Both the position numbers and the translations under genes were made by a program. The notes under the pieces were generated by a model. It did not search any database, was not told the origin of the DNA, and saw only the letters and a list, made by a program, of their open reading frames with translations. DNA of 64,000 nucleotides. Source: Symsagittifera roscoffensis (Eukaryota > Xenacoelomorpha > Acoela > Convolutidae). Positions 45,884-58,243 of the stretch are shown here, piece by piece (position 1 is the first letter of the stretch; every line of letters begins with the position of its first letter). The stretch lies in the NCBI RefSeq assembly GCF_963678635.1, contig NC_087064.1, positions 71,611,465 through 71,675,464 of the forward strand, in the 5' to 3' direction.

Positions 45884-46127
45884 TCAATAAGCTTTTGATT
45901 CTTTTGCTATCTTTTGAAGCGAGAGATCACTTTGTGCCAATAAATGTTTCATTGAAACAACCTTGTGAAAGTGCGATTCAATCCTTTTGAGAAAATTTAA
46001 TCTAAACTGCATCCTATAGATACCTTTTATGAGCATTGAACTGATCCGCTGGTAGTTTTTGTCTCCACTATTCAAGCACATCACCCACCCTATCCAAAAT
46101 TGTTCTATGAGAAGGCTACCCAGGACC
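45884..46127 (-). CDS. Candidate terminal exon, unknown
   Basis: Reading leftwards, a 3' splice-like TTGAGTTTAG is followed by an 80-codon open frame with IEQFWIGWVMCLNSGDKNYQ, IKGIYRMQFRLNFLKRI and HKVVSMKHLLAQSDLSLQKI, then TGA. The second half is predicted helical and basic. The codon pattern looks coding, but no partner exon was identified. The family is unrecognised. Confidence 0.3.
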
Positions 46128-46472
46128 TAAACTCAATTTAGCAAAAGATAATTTTTGCTCTTTTGTGAGAAAACACACTCGCTCGGCCTTTTCTGTCATA
46201 AACTTGTATTGTGTATGGATGTGTAAAGTTGCGGTATAGCCGTGAACTTGAATTTGTTACTAATAAAAACAAATTTTAAACCAACACCGTTTACTCGTCA
46301 CGCTTTCTAAATTTCGGCCTGATAGATTCGTACAGCTTCTTAGTCTTATAAAGAGTCTAATCTTACCATTATGTTTTCTAGTCTCAATAGATCTAGTATA
46401 TACTGGTATTTTTCTGGTTTCAAAGTATTTTTTTAGTGGCTTTTTTCATTAACAATGCGCCATACCACTTAA

Positions 46473-46648
46473 CAAAAAACCCAGAAAGAGGAGCTTGAAT
46501 TGGTGGTCGCGCATTTTGATGTCACCTGGGACAGCTGCTTAAAAGTCAATGACAGTTTTGGAGCAAAGGTGACCAAAATAGCTGAGGTTGGTTTCGTACG
46601 TTATCAGACAATTGTGTTATCAAATTACCTTCGAATATACCCAAATTT
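46473..46648 (+). CDS. Candidate internal exon, unknown
   Basis: An open frame without ATG reads QKTQKEELELVVAHFDVTW, SCLKVNDSFGAKVTKIAEVG and RYQTIVLSNYLRIYPNL. It is less A/T-biased than its flanks and looks strongly coding. AAAAAACCCAG just inside its start could be the splice acceptor. The family is unrecognised. Confidence 0.35.
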
Positions 46649-47755
46649 GTGAAAAGTTGGTTCCTAATGAAATCATTCATCTAATGCCAACGAAAAAAAT
46701 CCACCGCAGTGCCAAACAAAACACTGATAAAGAGATCAAAATTAGGGTAGCCAAAGTGGTAAAAAAAAGTTCATTAGAAAAGTGTATGAAGTTTGAATTT
46801 TTGGCAAGATTTTTGATTTTTTTTAAATTTTCGGCCTCGGTTTTAATTCCGGGCTTCCTGGATTGATTCCCGCACTGGATTTTCATGGGAAATAATCTAC
46901 TATATTGAATTATATCGGCAAAAAACTTAACCCATATATAAGCGATTTCATGACCCATCCAACCATGAAAATGGATTTTTAGGGGATTAAAAAGGATTGT
47001 TTTCAATAATAAAAAAAAAATTCTAATCGATTATTTTGACAATATAATCAATTTTTGGCCTCAAAAATCCACGAAATTAATTTTTTTGTAGAAACTGCAG
47101 AAATTTTGCAAACATAGAACCCTAACAAACATGTTCATCCCTGAAAAACTCCGAAAAAAGTTAATCAGCGTAATTGTGTGGCAAGGAAGCTGCAGTAGTT
47201 TGGACCCTCACTCTCCGGGGATGAGCAGAGCGCTGGTACACGCAAAGCGCAAAAACTCATCAAGAGGCGTTATGTCCACAAACATAAAAATGAAACTCCG
47301 TGATAACTGTAAAATAAATTTGATAAGATTGATAATTCCACCACTGTTTGTGTGTTTGAAAAACAAAAAAAAACGAAAAAATTTGTTAGGTGACCAAAAA
47401 GTGATGTTCCTGTTTTTGAGTTTTTTTCGTGTACCATTATCAAAAGCTTCACCACCCCCACTCAAGATTCCTGCCAAAGTCATTGATTTGTGCCCATACG
47501 ATCGCGGATAAAACAAAACTGTTTCAGTTACAAAAAGTTAACGAAGTGTTTTTTTTATTAAAAAAATGTGATTAACTTTCTTAAAAAAATGAACAGGAAA
47601 TTTTTTTGAATTTGAGAAACACCAGGTCAAAAAAGTCCAGATGATATAGATTAATGCTTTGTGTTTTTTCTGTTTCATTAAATTTGAAAGCCGAACTGAA
47701 AACTGAATTTCCATGCTCACTTTTTTGTCTAAGAATCTAATTAGCTGAAAAAAAA
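46649..47755. other. No convincing gene
   Basis: Overlapping open windows occur on both strands at 47131-47516 (126 and 102 codons). Neither has recognisable motifs and each is a shadow of the other, so I cannot choose. The rest is A/T-rich spacer. Confidence 0.5.
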
Positions 47756-47862
47756 ATGGAACAATCTAGAGAACTTCAACGACAATTAATTGATTCCACA
47801 GAAGCAAAAAGACTTCTGGAAGATGTCCATTTCTATTATAAAATTAGGAGATGTAAGGAGTT
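47756..47862 (+). CDS. Candidate first exon with strong splice donor
   Basis: ATG in AAAAAAAAATGGAAC opens MEQSRELQRQLIDSTEAKRL then LEDVHFYYKIRRCKE, ending at a perfect donor GAGTT/GTAAGT. The peptide looks coding and helical. A possible acceptor lies at about 47921 (GCAATTAG), but the joined frame is not clean, so the partner exon is unresolved. Confidence 0.3.
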
Positions 47863-48820
47863 GTAAGTCAAGTTTTTGATTCGAGAGTATTCTAATGTCA
47901 ACTAAGCAATTAGCAATTAGGTGATCTGTTTTGTCTACATTTATTGGGTAGCTTCGGATCTGACTAGGCTACAATTTGCCTATTTTAAAAAAATGTATGT
48001 CGATGACCACCTTTACAAAACGGTGAAGCAAAAAAAAGAAAAAAAGGAGCAATTTTTTATTAGAGCTTTTTTACTTAATTATATATACGATCTTTCTCCA
48101 ATTTCGTTTTTGCAATTTTTTCTTTGTTTATTCTGAGGTTCAACTTCTTATCTGCCGACAGCCTTGAAGCATCTGAAACCACTAAAGGACATTTGGGAAT
48201 GCAGTTATACCCTCATAAGGATTGTCCTTTCTTGTTTCTCCTGATACATTTTTTCAGGCCACCGAATAAATTTAAATGAATTGTTTTTTTTGTTGCCTAA
48301 CCTAAATTCTTTTTCTGACATTACCATTGCTGGGACGAGACAATGTTGACAAAAATGTCAACTCGTGGCATGTGTTAGCTGCCCATATTTTGACTCTGCA
48401 TTAGGGATTAATACTTTAGGTTTCTACTAACCAGGGGTTTTCGTTCTCGAAAATAATTTCCCTACTTTTTGTATTTTTAAGCGCTCATTTAGAAGTGGCA
48501 AAAATCCAGGTTCTCTACTTAAGCCGTCATCTTCTGATATTACAGAGACCTTAATGATGGCAGCTGTCTCTCCGTTTTCGTTCGCGAGTCTCATTTACTA
48601 TAAATTTTTTATTGTGAGCCTTTATTCCAGGTGGACATTTTTTCTGCTTTTTTGAGGAACATGATTCGGGTTTCTGCACTCCAAGTTTGGTATTGGGTCG
48701 TCATCCAGTGAAAATAGTTTTGTAATTATGTGTTTTCGCACACATGAAACAAAAGCAACACGTGTTCCAAACAAAAGATGAACAAAATTTGTGTATTTGG
48801 GCATAAATCAACACCATTAC

Positions 48821-49387
48821 AAGGCCAAACTGTGCACTGGATAGGCGCACATTTTTGAGTCTGTATGTTCCTGGATTCCAAAGACAAGTCTTAGTAGATG
48901 TTTCAAAATGTAAGTGGATTCCACTTACAATATTTCAGTGGATTCCGCGTACAAACACCTGTAACGTAAATTTTGTCGGCACATTGATTTTGTTACGAGA
49001 AAATATAGGTAGTTATTCCGGATTCGGCAAATGTAAGCGGATTCCATAAATGTAAGTGGATTTCGCAAACTTATGCGGATTCTGCTTACAATTTGTGGCT
49101 TCCGCTTACAGTTTTGGATTCCACGACAGCTTAATTTTACTAAACACATAATTATTATTTGTTCATGGATTGTAGAAACTTGTTCCGAATTCCACACATT
49201 TGGTGGTTTTCGCAAATTTGCCTGTTTTTGGAGCAATTTTGAGCAAAATTGTGTTTCAACTATTTGCCCGTGGAATCCAAAACAACAAAAAAAGTTAAAA
49301 AAAGCAATTTTGTGGATTGCGGGACATATCTGATTTTTTCCTGGTGTGGAACCCGCTTACAATTCACAAAATGCAAAGTTTGGCCTT
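48821..49387. mobile_element. Non-autonomous transposon with GGATTCC subrepeats, copy 1 (567 bp)
   Basis: The ends AAGGCCAAACTGTGCA and TGCAAAGTTTGGCCTT are inverted repeats matching at 15 of 16 positions. The interior has many copies of a unit of about 20 bp based on GTGGATTCCGCTTACAATTT. Related elements lie at 57478 and 58547, sharing CGTAAATTTTGTCGGCACATT and GGAGCAATTTTGAGCA. No transposase is encoded. ORFs across it are repeat-driven. Confidence 0.8.
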
Positions 49388-49599
49388 ATAATGGCCTGAT
49401 CAAAAATGAATGTTTGGAAAATACTTTTTTGGATTCACAGTATTAGTGATTACATTGCATTTTGACGAAGTTTTAGAAAAAAAATATGAAATTATTACGA
49501 ATTAGTCAAAATTAAAAAAGTAAGTCGAAAATTCTGTTCGTTTATCTGGTTTCATTTTTTTAAGAGTAATTTTTCGAAATACAGACTTCCAAAAATTTG

Positions 49600-49770
49600 C
49601 AGTAATTTTGGCATACCTCGATTGTACTAAGACGAATCACGAAAATTTTGAATGATTACTTTACCACACTGTTTTAACCAGCCAATTTGTTTACACAAGC
49701 CAAGTCCAAAGACCAGATTTCACTTACTTTTGTGAAGATCCTGGAGTCTCCAAAAAGGACTCGTGGGTGG
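49600..49770 (-). pseudogene. Minus-strand Maverick integrase relic
   Basis: Reading leftwards, TKVSEIWSLDLACVNKLAG is followed by NSVVK and FVIRLSTIEVCQNY. This parallels the CMDLAFVDKLASQN and SRFVRVQ parts of the plus-strand integrases and keeps the first catalytic Asp and the Trp that is TGA in the array copies. Two stops interrupt it. It is opposite in orientation and clearly independent of the array copies. Confidence 0.5.
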
Positions 49771-52150
49771 ATCCAATATTTGTACAAATCATTCTAGATA
49801 TATTTTAAAATTTAAATTCTAATAGGCCCAAACCAAAACCATTTCTTAAGGTTTCTGTTAAAAAATATAAGCAAAACCCCTTTAAAAAAATATTCTTGAA
49901 TCTTCTTTTTCAGATATTGCTAGGGATTTATGTTTGTCTCCTGAAAAGGATATTGAAAGGGATTCGATTAATTTTTTTTGCATTCGTTTTAGTGACATTT
50001 TTGGTTGGAATTCCAGTTCCTTCAAAATGATGAAGTCTACAATTGATGATTTGGTATCTTTTCCATGAAAAATAGTGTTTTTGATCGCGTAAACTTTTGA
50101 CTGTGAGAGTTCAAAACGAAAGCACTTAATGTTGCGATGTTCCTGGGTTTTATCTCGCTTTTACAACCGTGTGAATTGAATCTTAATCGTCAAGTACTGT
50201 TTCATCCTGCCGATTAATCTATACTGTGTCAACTGATCAAATGATGAATGACAAATGTAGTTAAACGAAATAGTCCTATACTTCAATGAACTATTTTTCT
50301 GGTTTTGTGTGAAATCCATTTTCATGTTTATTTCGTTCATGTCAATGAATATCTCAAAAAATTTTCTTTGAAACTTTACTGATTACTTGGTCAAAATTTT
50401 TATGACAAAACGATTTAAATATTAAATTATCTATTATATTAATTTCCAAACATTTTTTTGATTTTGTTCATGATTATTTTAATAAAATGCAACAATTCTC
50501 TAATTAACTGCTTTATCATAAAGATTAGTTATACGAGCTTGGATTAAAAATTGGTCAAACAATTCTAGCAAAAAAAACTGATCAAAAATAATTCCTTTTA
50601 AAAGTTATTGAAAAAAATTAAGCTCAATGTGCAAACAGTTTCCTTTCTACAAAATAAAATGGCTTCACTGGTACATAATAAACTAGCTACCGCACTACCA
50701 ACCGTTATCTTCATGAAAAACATCAAATGTTATTTGTTTGGTCTTGACTAGTCCTCAAATAACGTTAATTTGTTTTTCAAAATGTAGGACAAAACTACAC
50801 TTTTTAAAGTTCCCTTTATAAATATCAGTTTTTGAAATTTTTGGAAGTTTTGGATATCTACACAAGCCAAGTTGGTGGTCTACACAAGTCAAGCCTATAG
50901 ACAACTGTTCACTAATTTTTGGAAAGAACTTGATGTCTCGTGGGTGGACCAATTTTTTTTACATTTTAGATAATAAGCATTTTATTTTTAATAGGCTCAA
51001 ATCAAAAGCAATTTTTCAAGTTTCTGAGATAACTATTAGCAAATTAAACTCTATAAAACAGTTCCTTGAATCTTTCTTTTCGGATATTGAAAAAGCTTCA
51101 TTTTAAAAAGGATATTGAACGATTTCCATCTCTTATTTGCACTCAAGGTAGTGTCAATTTTGGTTGGAATTCCAGTTGCTTCCAAATGATGAAGTCTCCA
51201 AATGATGATTTTATATCTGTTTTCGTAAAGCTGTGCTTTTGATCGAGTTTGACCATTTACTGGCAGAGTTGAACCATCAACTGAAAATCAAATGCATGCT
51301 CCATATGCAATTGCTTCCCTTTCTACAAGATGAAATACTTTCGCATGTCAAAATGGTTGGTTGATTGAATCACATTGTAATTTGAATCACAATCGTTATG
51401 TACTAAATATGCACTGTTTCATCTATACTGCATCATTTGACGAATGACGAATGGAGTCATTGGAAACAGTCAAGTAAAATCCTTTCTCATGTTTATTCTG
51501 TTTAAGTTTTTGATGGTCTCAATTAATTTTCTTTGAAAATTTACTGAACATTTGTTCAAAAATTTAATGATAAAGTCACGTAAATCTAAAAATATTTGTT
51601 ATATGAACGTCCAAACATCATTTTTTCATTGGTCTTTGTTCAAGAATATCTTAATCAAATACAAACTTTCTTAAATTAACTGCTTTATCACGAAGATCAA
51701 GTATCAGAGCTTTTGAAAAGAGTCAACGGTTCCAGCAAACAAATTTTTAATAATGAGTTTTTTTAATTGTCAAAAAATTTCTAGTGCATGCTCCATATGC
51801 AAATGATTTCTTTTCTTCAATATGAAAATGTTTTGCATGTCGAACTGGTTGGCTTCTGCACTAACAAACGTTTACTCTATGAAAAACCATAAATTCTAAC
51901 TGTTTGGTCTTGACTAGCCCTCCAAAATGTTAATTTCTTTTTCAAATGTAGAACAAAGTTACCATGTTTTTAATTCTCTTTTCAATAATTTCAGGTTTTG
52001 AAAATTTGAGATCTTGAAAAATTTTATCTAGTTACGTTTGTTTTTGACAACTACTTCCAGCGAGATGTTTTGCACAAAAAATGGATTGAAACTTTGATTT
52101 GATTTAACTGAGAATTGAGTATCCCGTGGTTTACCCATTTTTTTTTGTCC
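49670..52150. repeat. 1.17-kb tandem repeat, two copies and a third start
   Basis: Anchors offset by about 1165-1169 bp include TTCAGATATTG at 49910 versus TTCGGATATTG at 51077, GGTTGGAATTCCAGTT, and TTTGGTCTTGACTAG at 50739 versus 51902. The copies are diverged. In copy B (50755-50952, minus) FPKISEQLSIGLTCVDHQLG corresponds to the integrase relic of copy A. A third copy begins at about 52010. On the plus strand both copies also share a FGWNSS..MMKS reading, of unknown meaning. Confidence 0.7.
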
Positions 52151-54330
52151 CAAAGCATTAAATAATTTTTCATCAAACTAAAAATATCTAAGACGACCAA
52201 ACTCATGAAACGATCAGTTTCAATTTGTAAGTAACTTTTTACAGTCAAACAATGCATATACTTTTGTTGCAATTATTTCAACATTCAGTCAAAAATGTAA
52301 CCCATTCACATAATCAAGAAAACAAGAATTAGAAAATTTAGAATCTTAGGTACAAACTAACTGTAAAAAGATCCATTCGTTGAAAATGATATCAAAAATC
52401 CAACAAAATCATGTAGAACTGCATGAAGAACAAGCTTTAAAACAAACTTTTTAACAAGGTGTAAATCAGCGTTTAAAGGTTTGCAAATCAAGAAGAAAGA
52501 AATTTTCTCTTAGCTTTTGAGGAAGAAGTCTGATAACTTTTTGCATAATTTAAGTAAAATTTAATTAGTTCTAATTGTCAATTTCCACAGTTCTTGTATC
52601 AATTTTTTTATAGAAACTTGTACACAACCTAGTAACCAGAGAGCAATATCAAACAATTTTCATTGCCTTTTTTTCAATAATGATTTAATTGATGCGAGTT
52701 TTTATAGTTTATTTTCCCGGCAAATTAATGTTATCTGTTCAATTTGTTTTCTGCAACTATTTGGAGCCCCCGCAAATTAAAAAAAAAATTTGCACCCAAA
52801 ATAAGTAGATACAACGATTTTGCGATTCATTAACCGTTAGCAGAAACTACTAGCATTTGTCCCGTCAAACTGAATGAAAAATACCAATTGCTTTTTTTGA
52901 AGTATTAATACAAATATTCTTGAAAACGCAAAACTTCAATCAAACTGCTCAACATGCCAACTCAATGAAAAAAGATTTTAATGGATGAATATTTTTTCTA
53001 CCAGTTAAAAAAAATACATATATATTTTCTTTTTTTCTGTACTTAACAGTTGTCAAAAAACATGAATTATCTTAAATTAGGGCCAGTTTATTGAAGTTAC
53101 TCTGTCATTTGCCTTTTTGTTGAAAGTGAGTTCCAACATAGTAACAAGTTATAGGTTTTTAGCCCCGTGAATACTGATGGTGACTTTATTTAACGAGTTT
53201 GTGCACGCAATCGTAAAATTGCATTGAAAGTTACTTCCTCAATCAATTCACTCAACCTAAATTGGTCTCATTATTCGAAAAGCCCATATCAAACTTTTTA
53301 TGAAGCTAGCAGAAATAGCTCAGCATTTGATAAACAATTTTTTTGGCTCATCGGTTTAATCTTTCAAATAACCTGCAAAAATCACCCAGTTTTGATAAGA
53401 AAATTAGTTCATTCTTCGAATAGGATGTAATACTTCCCACAATTAAGTATCAGCAAACTGCAAAAATACTTCCTTTGCTCACCAAAAAGCGAAAGTTTTT
53501 TTACATTGCTTAAACGCGATGCAAAAACTATTGTTCAACAAGATGTACAACTTGTACAAGTTGTATCAAACTTTCTTACAAATTGCAAAAATCATGTTAA
53601 TTTTTGTAACAAGGTGCGAACCTTGTTTCCAGAATCACCAAGCTGTAAAAATTGTTTCATTTTCATTACCAAACTAAGATTTTTAAAGCATTCCAAATTT
53701 TTTTGATCTTTTTAAATTAGAAGTATAATATTAAGAAAAATTGAAGTACCGAACTTGAAACTAACATCGCACAAAAAATATCTACAAAAATCAATCAAGG
53801 AGCTGTCGAACAGTCTGTAGGTTCTAAATTGGTTTAAAGGCCGTTCTAGATTCCATAGCTAGTGGTTCTCTGGCTAGAAAACTTTCTGCAATCGTGGATT
53901 TCGAAAATCCCTCATCTTCATTCCTTGTCGGAAAGAATTATGTTTTGTTTGATTAAATAGTATTTTGAAGTAGTGATTTGTTGACGCAAGCTAACTAAAA
54001 TCCAATTGAAGTTTAGTTAAAGATTCAGGGTATCTTTAGTTTGAGGTTTTGGGTTTAGTGAATCTGAAACGGCTTTTCTAGAGAAAGATAGTGTCGAAAA
54101 GCACTTTTTTGTTTTCACAAATCTCAACTGTTAAAAAGAAAATGCGCACTTTCAATTATGTTTAAAAAATTACGAAAAATTAAAATGAACGACCAAATAA
54201 ATTTGTTCCGTAAAATTACAAGTTCTGAATGTATGATGAGGAAAAATAAAAAGAATCAAGAATTGATTTTCGAATTTTGCTTCATCGCATCGCATTCAGT
54301 GAGTGATTGTAACTGAATGCAAACGAGATG
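52150..54330. other. No gene seen
   Basis: A/T-rich sequence without recognisable coding frames. It contains a perfect 20-bp palindrome at 53546-53565 (TACAACTTGTACAAGTTGTA) and nearby an 8-bp stem at 53608-53627 (AACAAGGT...ACCTTGTT). Confidence 0.6.
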
Positions 54331-54834
54331 AAACCATTGTTTCAACAGCAATTATTCAAGTTCTTTATTTTTCACAAATACTTGCGAAGAAACTCAAATT
54401 TTGGAAACAAAAACAATCAATTCGTTTTCTGATTTTGTTATACAGGAGTCTGACAGGAGCTCTGAAAGTCTCATTGAAATGGAAAAAAAAATTTGCTGGG
54501 GAGTTTTGACTAGTTGAGTAAGTTATGGTTAGTAGAGTTCAATATCCTACGTTAAATTACAAAAAGGCTTACAATAAAAAACTAAATCCGTTTTCTTTTC
54601 AATAAAGCCCAGCTTTAAACGTAAATTTTGATACTCAAACTGAGCAAAAACAAAGTTTTCTCTTTTTAAAATTATTCAAAACTCATTCAAAACGTTTTAT
54701 TGAAAAAAAAAAACTCAAAGAAAAAGAAATGGTTTTGACAAAATAGGAAGTTTATTTCAGTTCCAATAGTGCTTGATTCTGATTGGTTGATTTTCAACAC
54801 AATTTGATAATTTAAAACACTCGAACATGGTGAG
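54331..54834. other. No convincing gene
   Basis: A plus-strand frame at about 54333-54511 is open and contains ESDRSSESLIEMEKKICWG after a splice-like TTGTTATACAG, but nothing supports it further. The rest is A/T-rich. Confidence 0.35.
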
Positions 54835-55320
54835 TTAAGTTTCCCTAAGCAACATCAAATAAAAATTTTTAGCCTGTTTTTTTTTTACTTTAAGGTAAAA
54901 ACTTTTGATAGCGAAACAATTTAAATTTCCAATTTGTTGCTGAGAAAAACTGAAGAAAAAAAACGAACTGCCAGGATTAAAGCAAAAATGTTCAGGCAAT
55001 CTTATGCAGTTCTGCACCGGGTAATTTGTAAAAGAGTATTTTTTTCTGATTTGGTTGCGAGCATTTGACTTAAGAAATGAGTTTTCTTCGTGACAAGCAG
55101 CATAAGCCGAGTCGCACACAGAAAATTCCAAGCAACCATCAATTTGTCTGGCTGCAACAACATCGGAGAAAGGAACTTGCGGCAAAACAAAGAAGAAAAG
55201 TGAGACGGTAGCTGATTTGAACAACTGGGAAGATGGAGAAACAGAAGAAGTAACCGAGAGCTTGACAACACTTTCTAATGGAAATTAAGTACGAAAACAA
55301 AACGAGAGACATATTTTTTT
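54835..55320 (-). CDS. Possible secreted small protein region, very uncertain
   Basis: All three minus frames are partly open here. One frame gives a hydrophobic start (TVSLFFFVLPQVPF), an AxA-like site (VVAARQ) and then spaced cysteines (DGCLEFSVCDSAYAACHEEN), as in secreted peptides. It has no ATG, its apparent start codon being TTG. Another frame does start at ATG (about 55310, MSLVLFSYLISIRKCCQALG) and runs 57 codons. A splice between frames is possible but unproven. Confidence 0.2.
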
Positions 55321-57353
55321 TACAAGCAAATGTCCAAGTTATTTACCAAGTTTACCAACGCGAGAAAATTGATGGAGATTTCAAGAAATTGGATTATATA
55401 TCATAAACTAACATTGCTCTCTGAAACCGGTAAATTTTGGTGCTTTTATGCGGAATTTTTTTTGTGTGAAAAACTGTTTTTGAAGTGCAATAAATCTGCC
55501 TTGAGAGCAATCAAAAAAAATTAGAGAGTTGGAGAAGTTCGAAATCTTGGAAAGAGATAAAGAAGAACGCAGAAACACAAAAATGAGATTCAAAGTGATA
55601 AAAAAACTTGATCAGTTCTGCTCTAGTATATAAAATAGCTCAATGGGCTGTCCAGAATCTGTCCCAACCGGGTCTTTCAAGCTCTATTGTCAAACAAAGA
55701 CAAGTAGCCATACAAAGAACTAATGTGTTTTCCTGTGCGCTTACTTGAAGACATGGCTGGTGTGCAATCAATAATATGTACGCGATAAGCTCTTGTCGAT
55801 TACAGGTATGCTCGTGTTTTCGTAACTTGTCGAATGTCTACTAAACAAAAGTTAGAATTCAGGCTGGCCAACCATATCCCATCTCCATGTGTCGTGAGAT
55901 GCCAACATGACTTTTTATGAAAAAAATTGCTTTTTGAGTGTGAAACTCAGACGTTCAATGCTACAAGCAACAGAACCATAAATTGCGAGAATCTGTTTGT
56001 GTCCTTTCATCAAGACTTATGACCAGAAGGTACAATCAAAAAGCGCAGAAGAAAACTGACTGTTCCTTTCTGATGTATATTGTGCTCACTGTAAAACAAA
56101 ATTTGGCGCTATGGGATGTCAAGAAACCCGTCCAACTTCGCAGGATCAAGATATTGAAATCTGAAATATGAAAGGAGTAGTGGTTGAGTTGTGAACAAAT
56201 TATGTAAAAGAAAAACGTAAAAATATAAGATTCCTTTTTTGATTATGTCCTATATCTTGCATTCAGTGAAATCCAGTTTTTTTTAAAATGCCTTTCACAT
56301 ATGAAAAAAAGACGTCTTCTGCAAAGGTTGTAGAAGAGACATGAGAATCAATGATGAAGAACATGAGTTATTGAAAAACCCACAACTCAGGCTAATTTTT
56401 TGCTTTAAATAGGAAAATATTCCCTTCAACTTTCCGATCCTTAATTTCTATCTTGAACTTGAGTTCCAGTGTACGAATGTTTAATTGATTTCTGTAACAC
56501 AAGCCTAGGAATTACTTCAACACTTTTTTTCAATCTGTTGTTTATGCTCGACGAGGACTAGACGCAAATTATCTCTCTGGAACTGTTGCTATGTAGCTAA
56601 AGCTTCTGGGTAACAGCTCGAAGAAAAATTTGAGGAGTGGAAAATGGCAACATGGAAAATTTTCCTAGAATTACTAGTGTAAGCAAAACAATTTATATGA
56701 ATAATTTTAGCAATAGAAAAAAGCTCACTGGTTACAATTTCGAAAAAAAAGACTGCGGATATGATTTTCATTTATAGCCGATGCAAAAGGTTTTTTATCT
56801 TGCGCACCCAACGCGCTATTCATGAAAGGCATAATTTAAAAAAAAAAGTGGACTAATCAAAAAAGATTTTCGCGGTACTAAAAAGTTTTGTCAATGCAGG
56901 ACTCAAGAAAAATTAGCAGATTTTGGGTTCGTTTTACTGATAATTAATTACAGACGTGTTTTTGATAAAGCTGTAGTTTTCAGTCGTTGAGTTGTGGATT
57001 CAAAACCAATAACCATTTGTCGGGTCTGATGAACAAACTAAGTAGGACTTTCTCTCGATAAAGAAAGGACTTTTTTAAGATAAAGAAAATTCGTAAACTG
57101 GATTTCATGTAAAAACCTTACATTTTAGATTTAGGATGTGAAAAGCAGTACATATATTGCGGTGATTTTTTAATTTTCAGAAATCAAATTAACTTTCTGA
57201 AAAAAAATTTTCTCATCGAAATTCTTTTAGCTTTCAGCATTGTTTCAAACAGCTTATCATCAATTAAGTTGCTGACAAAATTGGTAAAAAAATGTTTGTT
57301 CAATACAAAATGAGATCTGAAAACCTGCTGTATTGGCCAACAATGGCTCCAAG
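55321..57353. other. No gene seen
   Basis: Anonymous A/T-rich DNA. A TATA-like AGTATATAAAATAG at about 55625 precedes a somewhat more G/C-rich stretch (55640-55900), but I find no convincing ORF after it. Confidence 0.5.
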
Positions 57354-57475
57354 TTGTTTTTGAAACACACCATATGTAAGTAAATGAGTAAAACCTCAAA
57401 AGTTGTATCTTACGATATGGCGAAACGTATGCATGGGGTCTATAAAATATCTCAAGACTTGGGGAGCAGCAGACA
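57354..57475 (+). CDS. Exon-like block, copy 1
   Basis: ATG at 57384 opens MSKTSKVVSYDMAKRMHGVY then KISQDLGSSRQ and ends at AGACAG/GTAAAT, a good splice donor. It matches 58122-58243 at most codons with conservative replacements (Val/Ile, Lys/Arg, His/Gln). An alternative reading is a promoter, since both copies contain GGTCTATAAAATATCTC. The family is unrecognised. Confidence 0.35.
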
Positions 57476-57477
57476 GG

Positions 57478-57845
57478 TAAATTTATGGGGATTCCGCTTA
57501 CACTTTGCTGATTCCGCTGACAGTTTGCGGAACCCGCTAGCAATTTGCGGATTCCGCTTCCAATATGCGGATTCCACAACAATTTAAATTTACTAAACTC
57601 TTGTATTTATACTTGTTATTGGATTCCACAAACTGTTCCAGATTCTGCAATTTGTGTTGCTGGTTCCACCAACTTCACTGCGGATTTCCCAAAATTGGCT
57701 GTCTTTCGAGCAACTTTGAGCATTACAGCGTTTAAGCTATTTGTCTATGGAACCCAAAACATCAAAAAAAAGTCAGAGAAAAATTACAGTTTTGCGGATT
57801 CCTCAATAATTATGTTTTTGGGCACAAAGTGCACAGTTTTGCCTC
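57478..57845. mobile_element. GGATTCC-repeat transposon, 5'-truncated copy 2
   Basis: TGCGGATTCCGCTTCCAATA-type subrepeats are followed by GAGCAACTTTGAGCATTA and the right terminal repeat GTGCACAGTTTTGCCTC. The left end is missing, because the element starts abruptly next to the exon-like block. Confidence 0.75.
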
Positions 57846-57849
57846 CTAA

Positions 57850-58121
57850 TGTAATTTTTATCTATTGCGAAAGAATTGACGTTTAAACTCAGTCCATGAC
57901 TCTAAAAATCTCTCTTGCTTGATTGTTTGATCCGGGAATTAACAAAAAATATACAATTTGATATCGGAAAAAAACTTAAAAAACTATGTAGTTTCTCTTT
58001 AGGTACGAAATTGCACCCACTTCCATATGAGAAGTTGGCGTTGACGTGTTCAACATTACTGACTTTGTCGCAAATTTTATGATTTTTTTGTTAAAGTAAA
58101 GTCAAACTAAAATTCCCCAAA
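57850..58121. other. Spacer, nothing recognised
   Basis: A segment with TTGATCCGGGAATTAACAA is shared with 59290-59360 (TTGATCCGTTAATTAACA), showing that the duplication extends beyond the transposon. Confidence 0.5.
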
Positions 58122-58243
58122 TTGTTTTTGAAACACACCAATTTCAATTTAGTGCGTAAAACTTCAAAAGTTATATCTTACGATATGGCGAGACGTATGC
58201 AGGGGGTCTATAAAATATCTCAAGACATGGGGATCAGCAGGCA
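58122..58243 (+). CDS. Exon-like block, copy 2
   Basis: Reads RKTSKVISYDMARRMQGVY then KISQDMGISRHG. The splice donor of copy 1 is replaced by CATGGGGATACC and the ATG of copy 1 by GTGCGT, so this copy is probably dead. Confidence 0.3.

Noticed and set aside
47131-47516. 126-codon plus and 102-codon minus ORFs
   Set aside because: They overlap completely and neither has a motif or composition that favours it, so no gene is called.
48855-49446. Several ORFs across the GGATTCC-repeat element
   Set aside because: They follow the short subrepeats in different frames and stop at the element ends, so they are repeat-driven.
52051-52272. Minus-strand ORF with MSLVVLDIF, similar to the DVEC protein start
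   Set aside because: The similarity is about ten residues, lacks the EC pair, and the region aligns better with the 1.17-kb tandem repeat. Probably chance.
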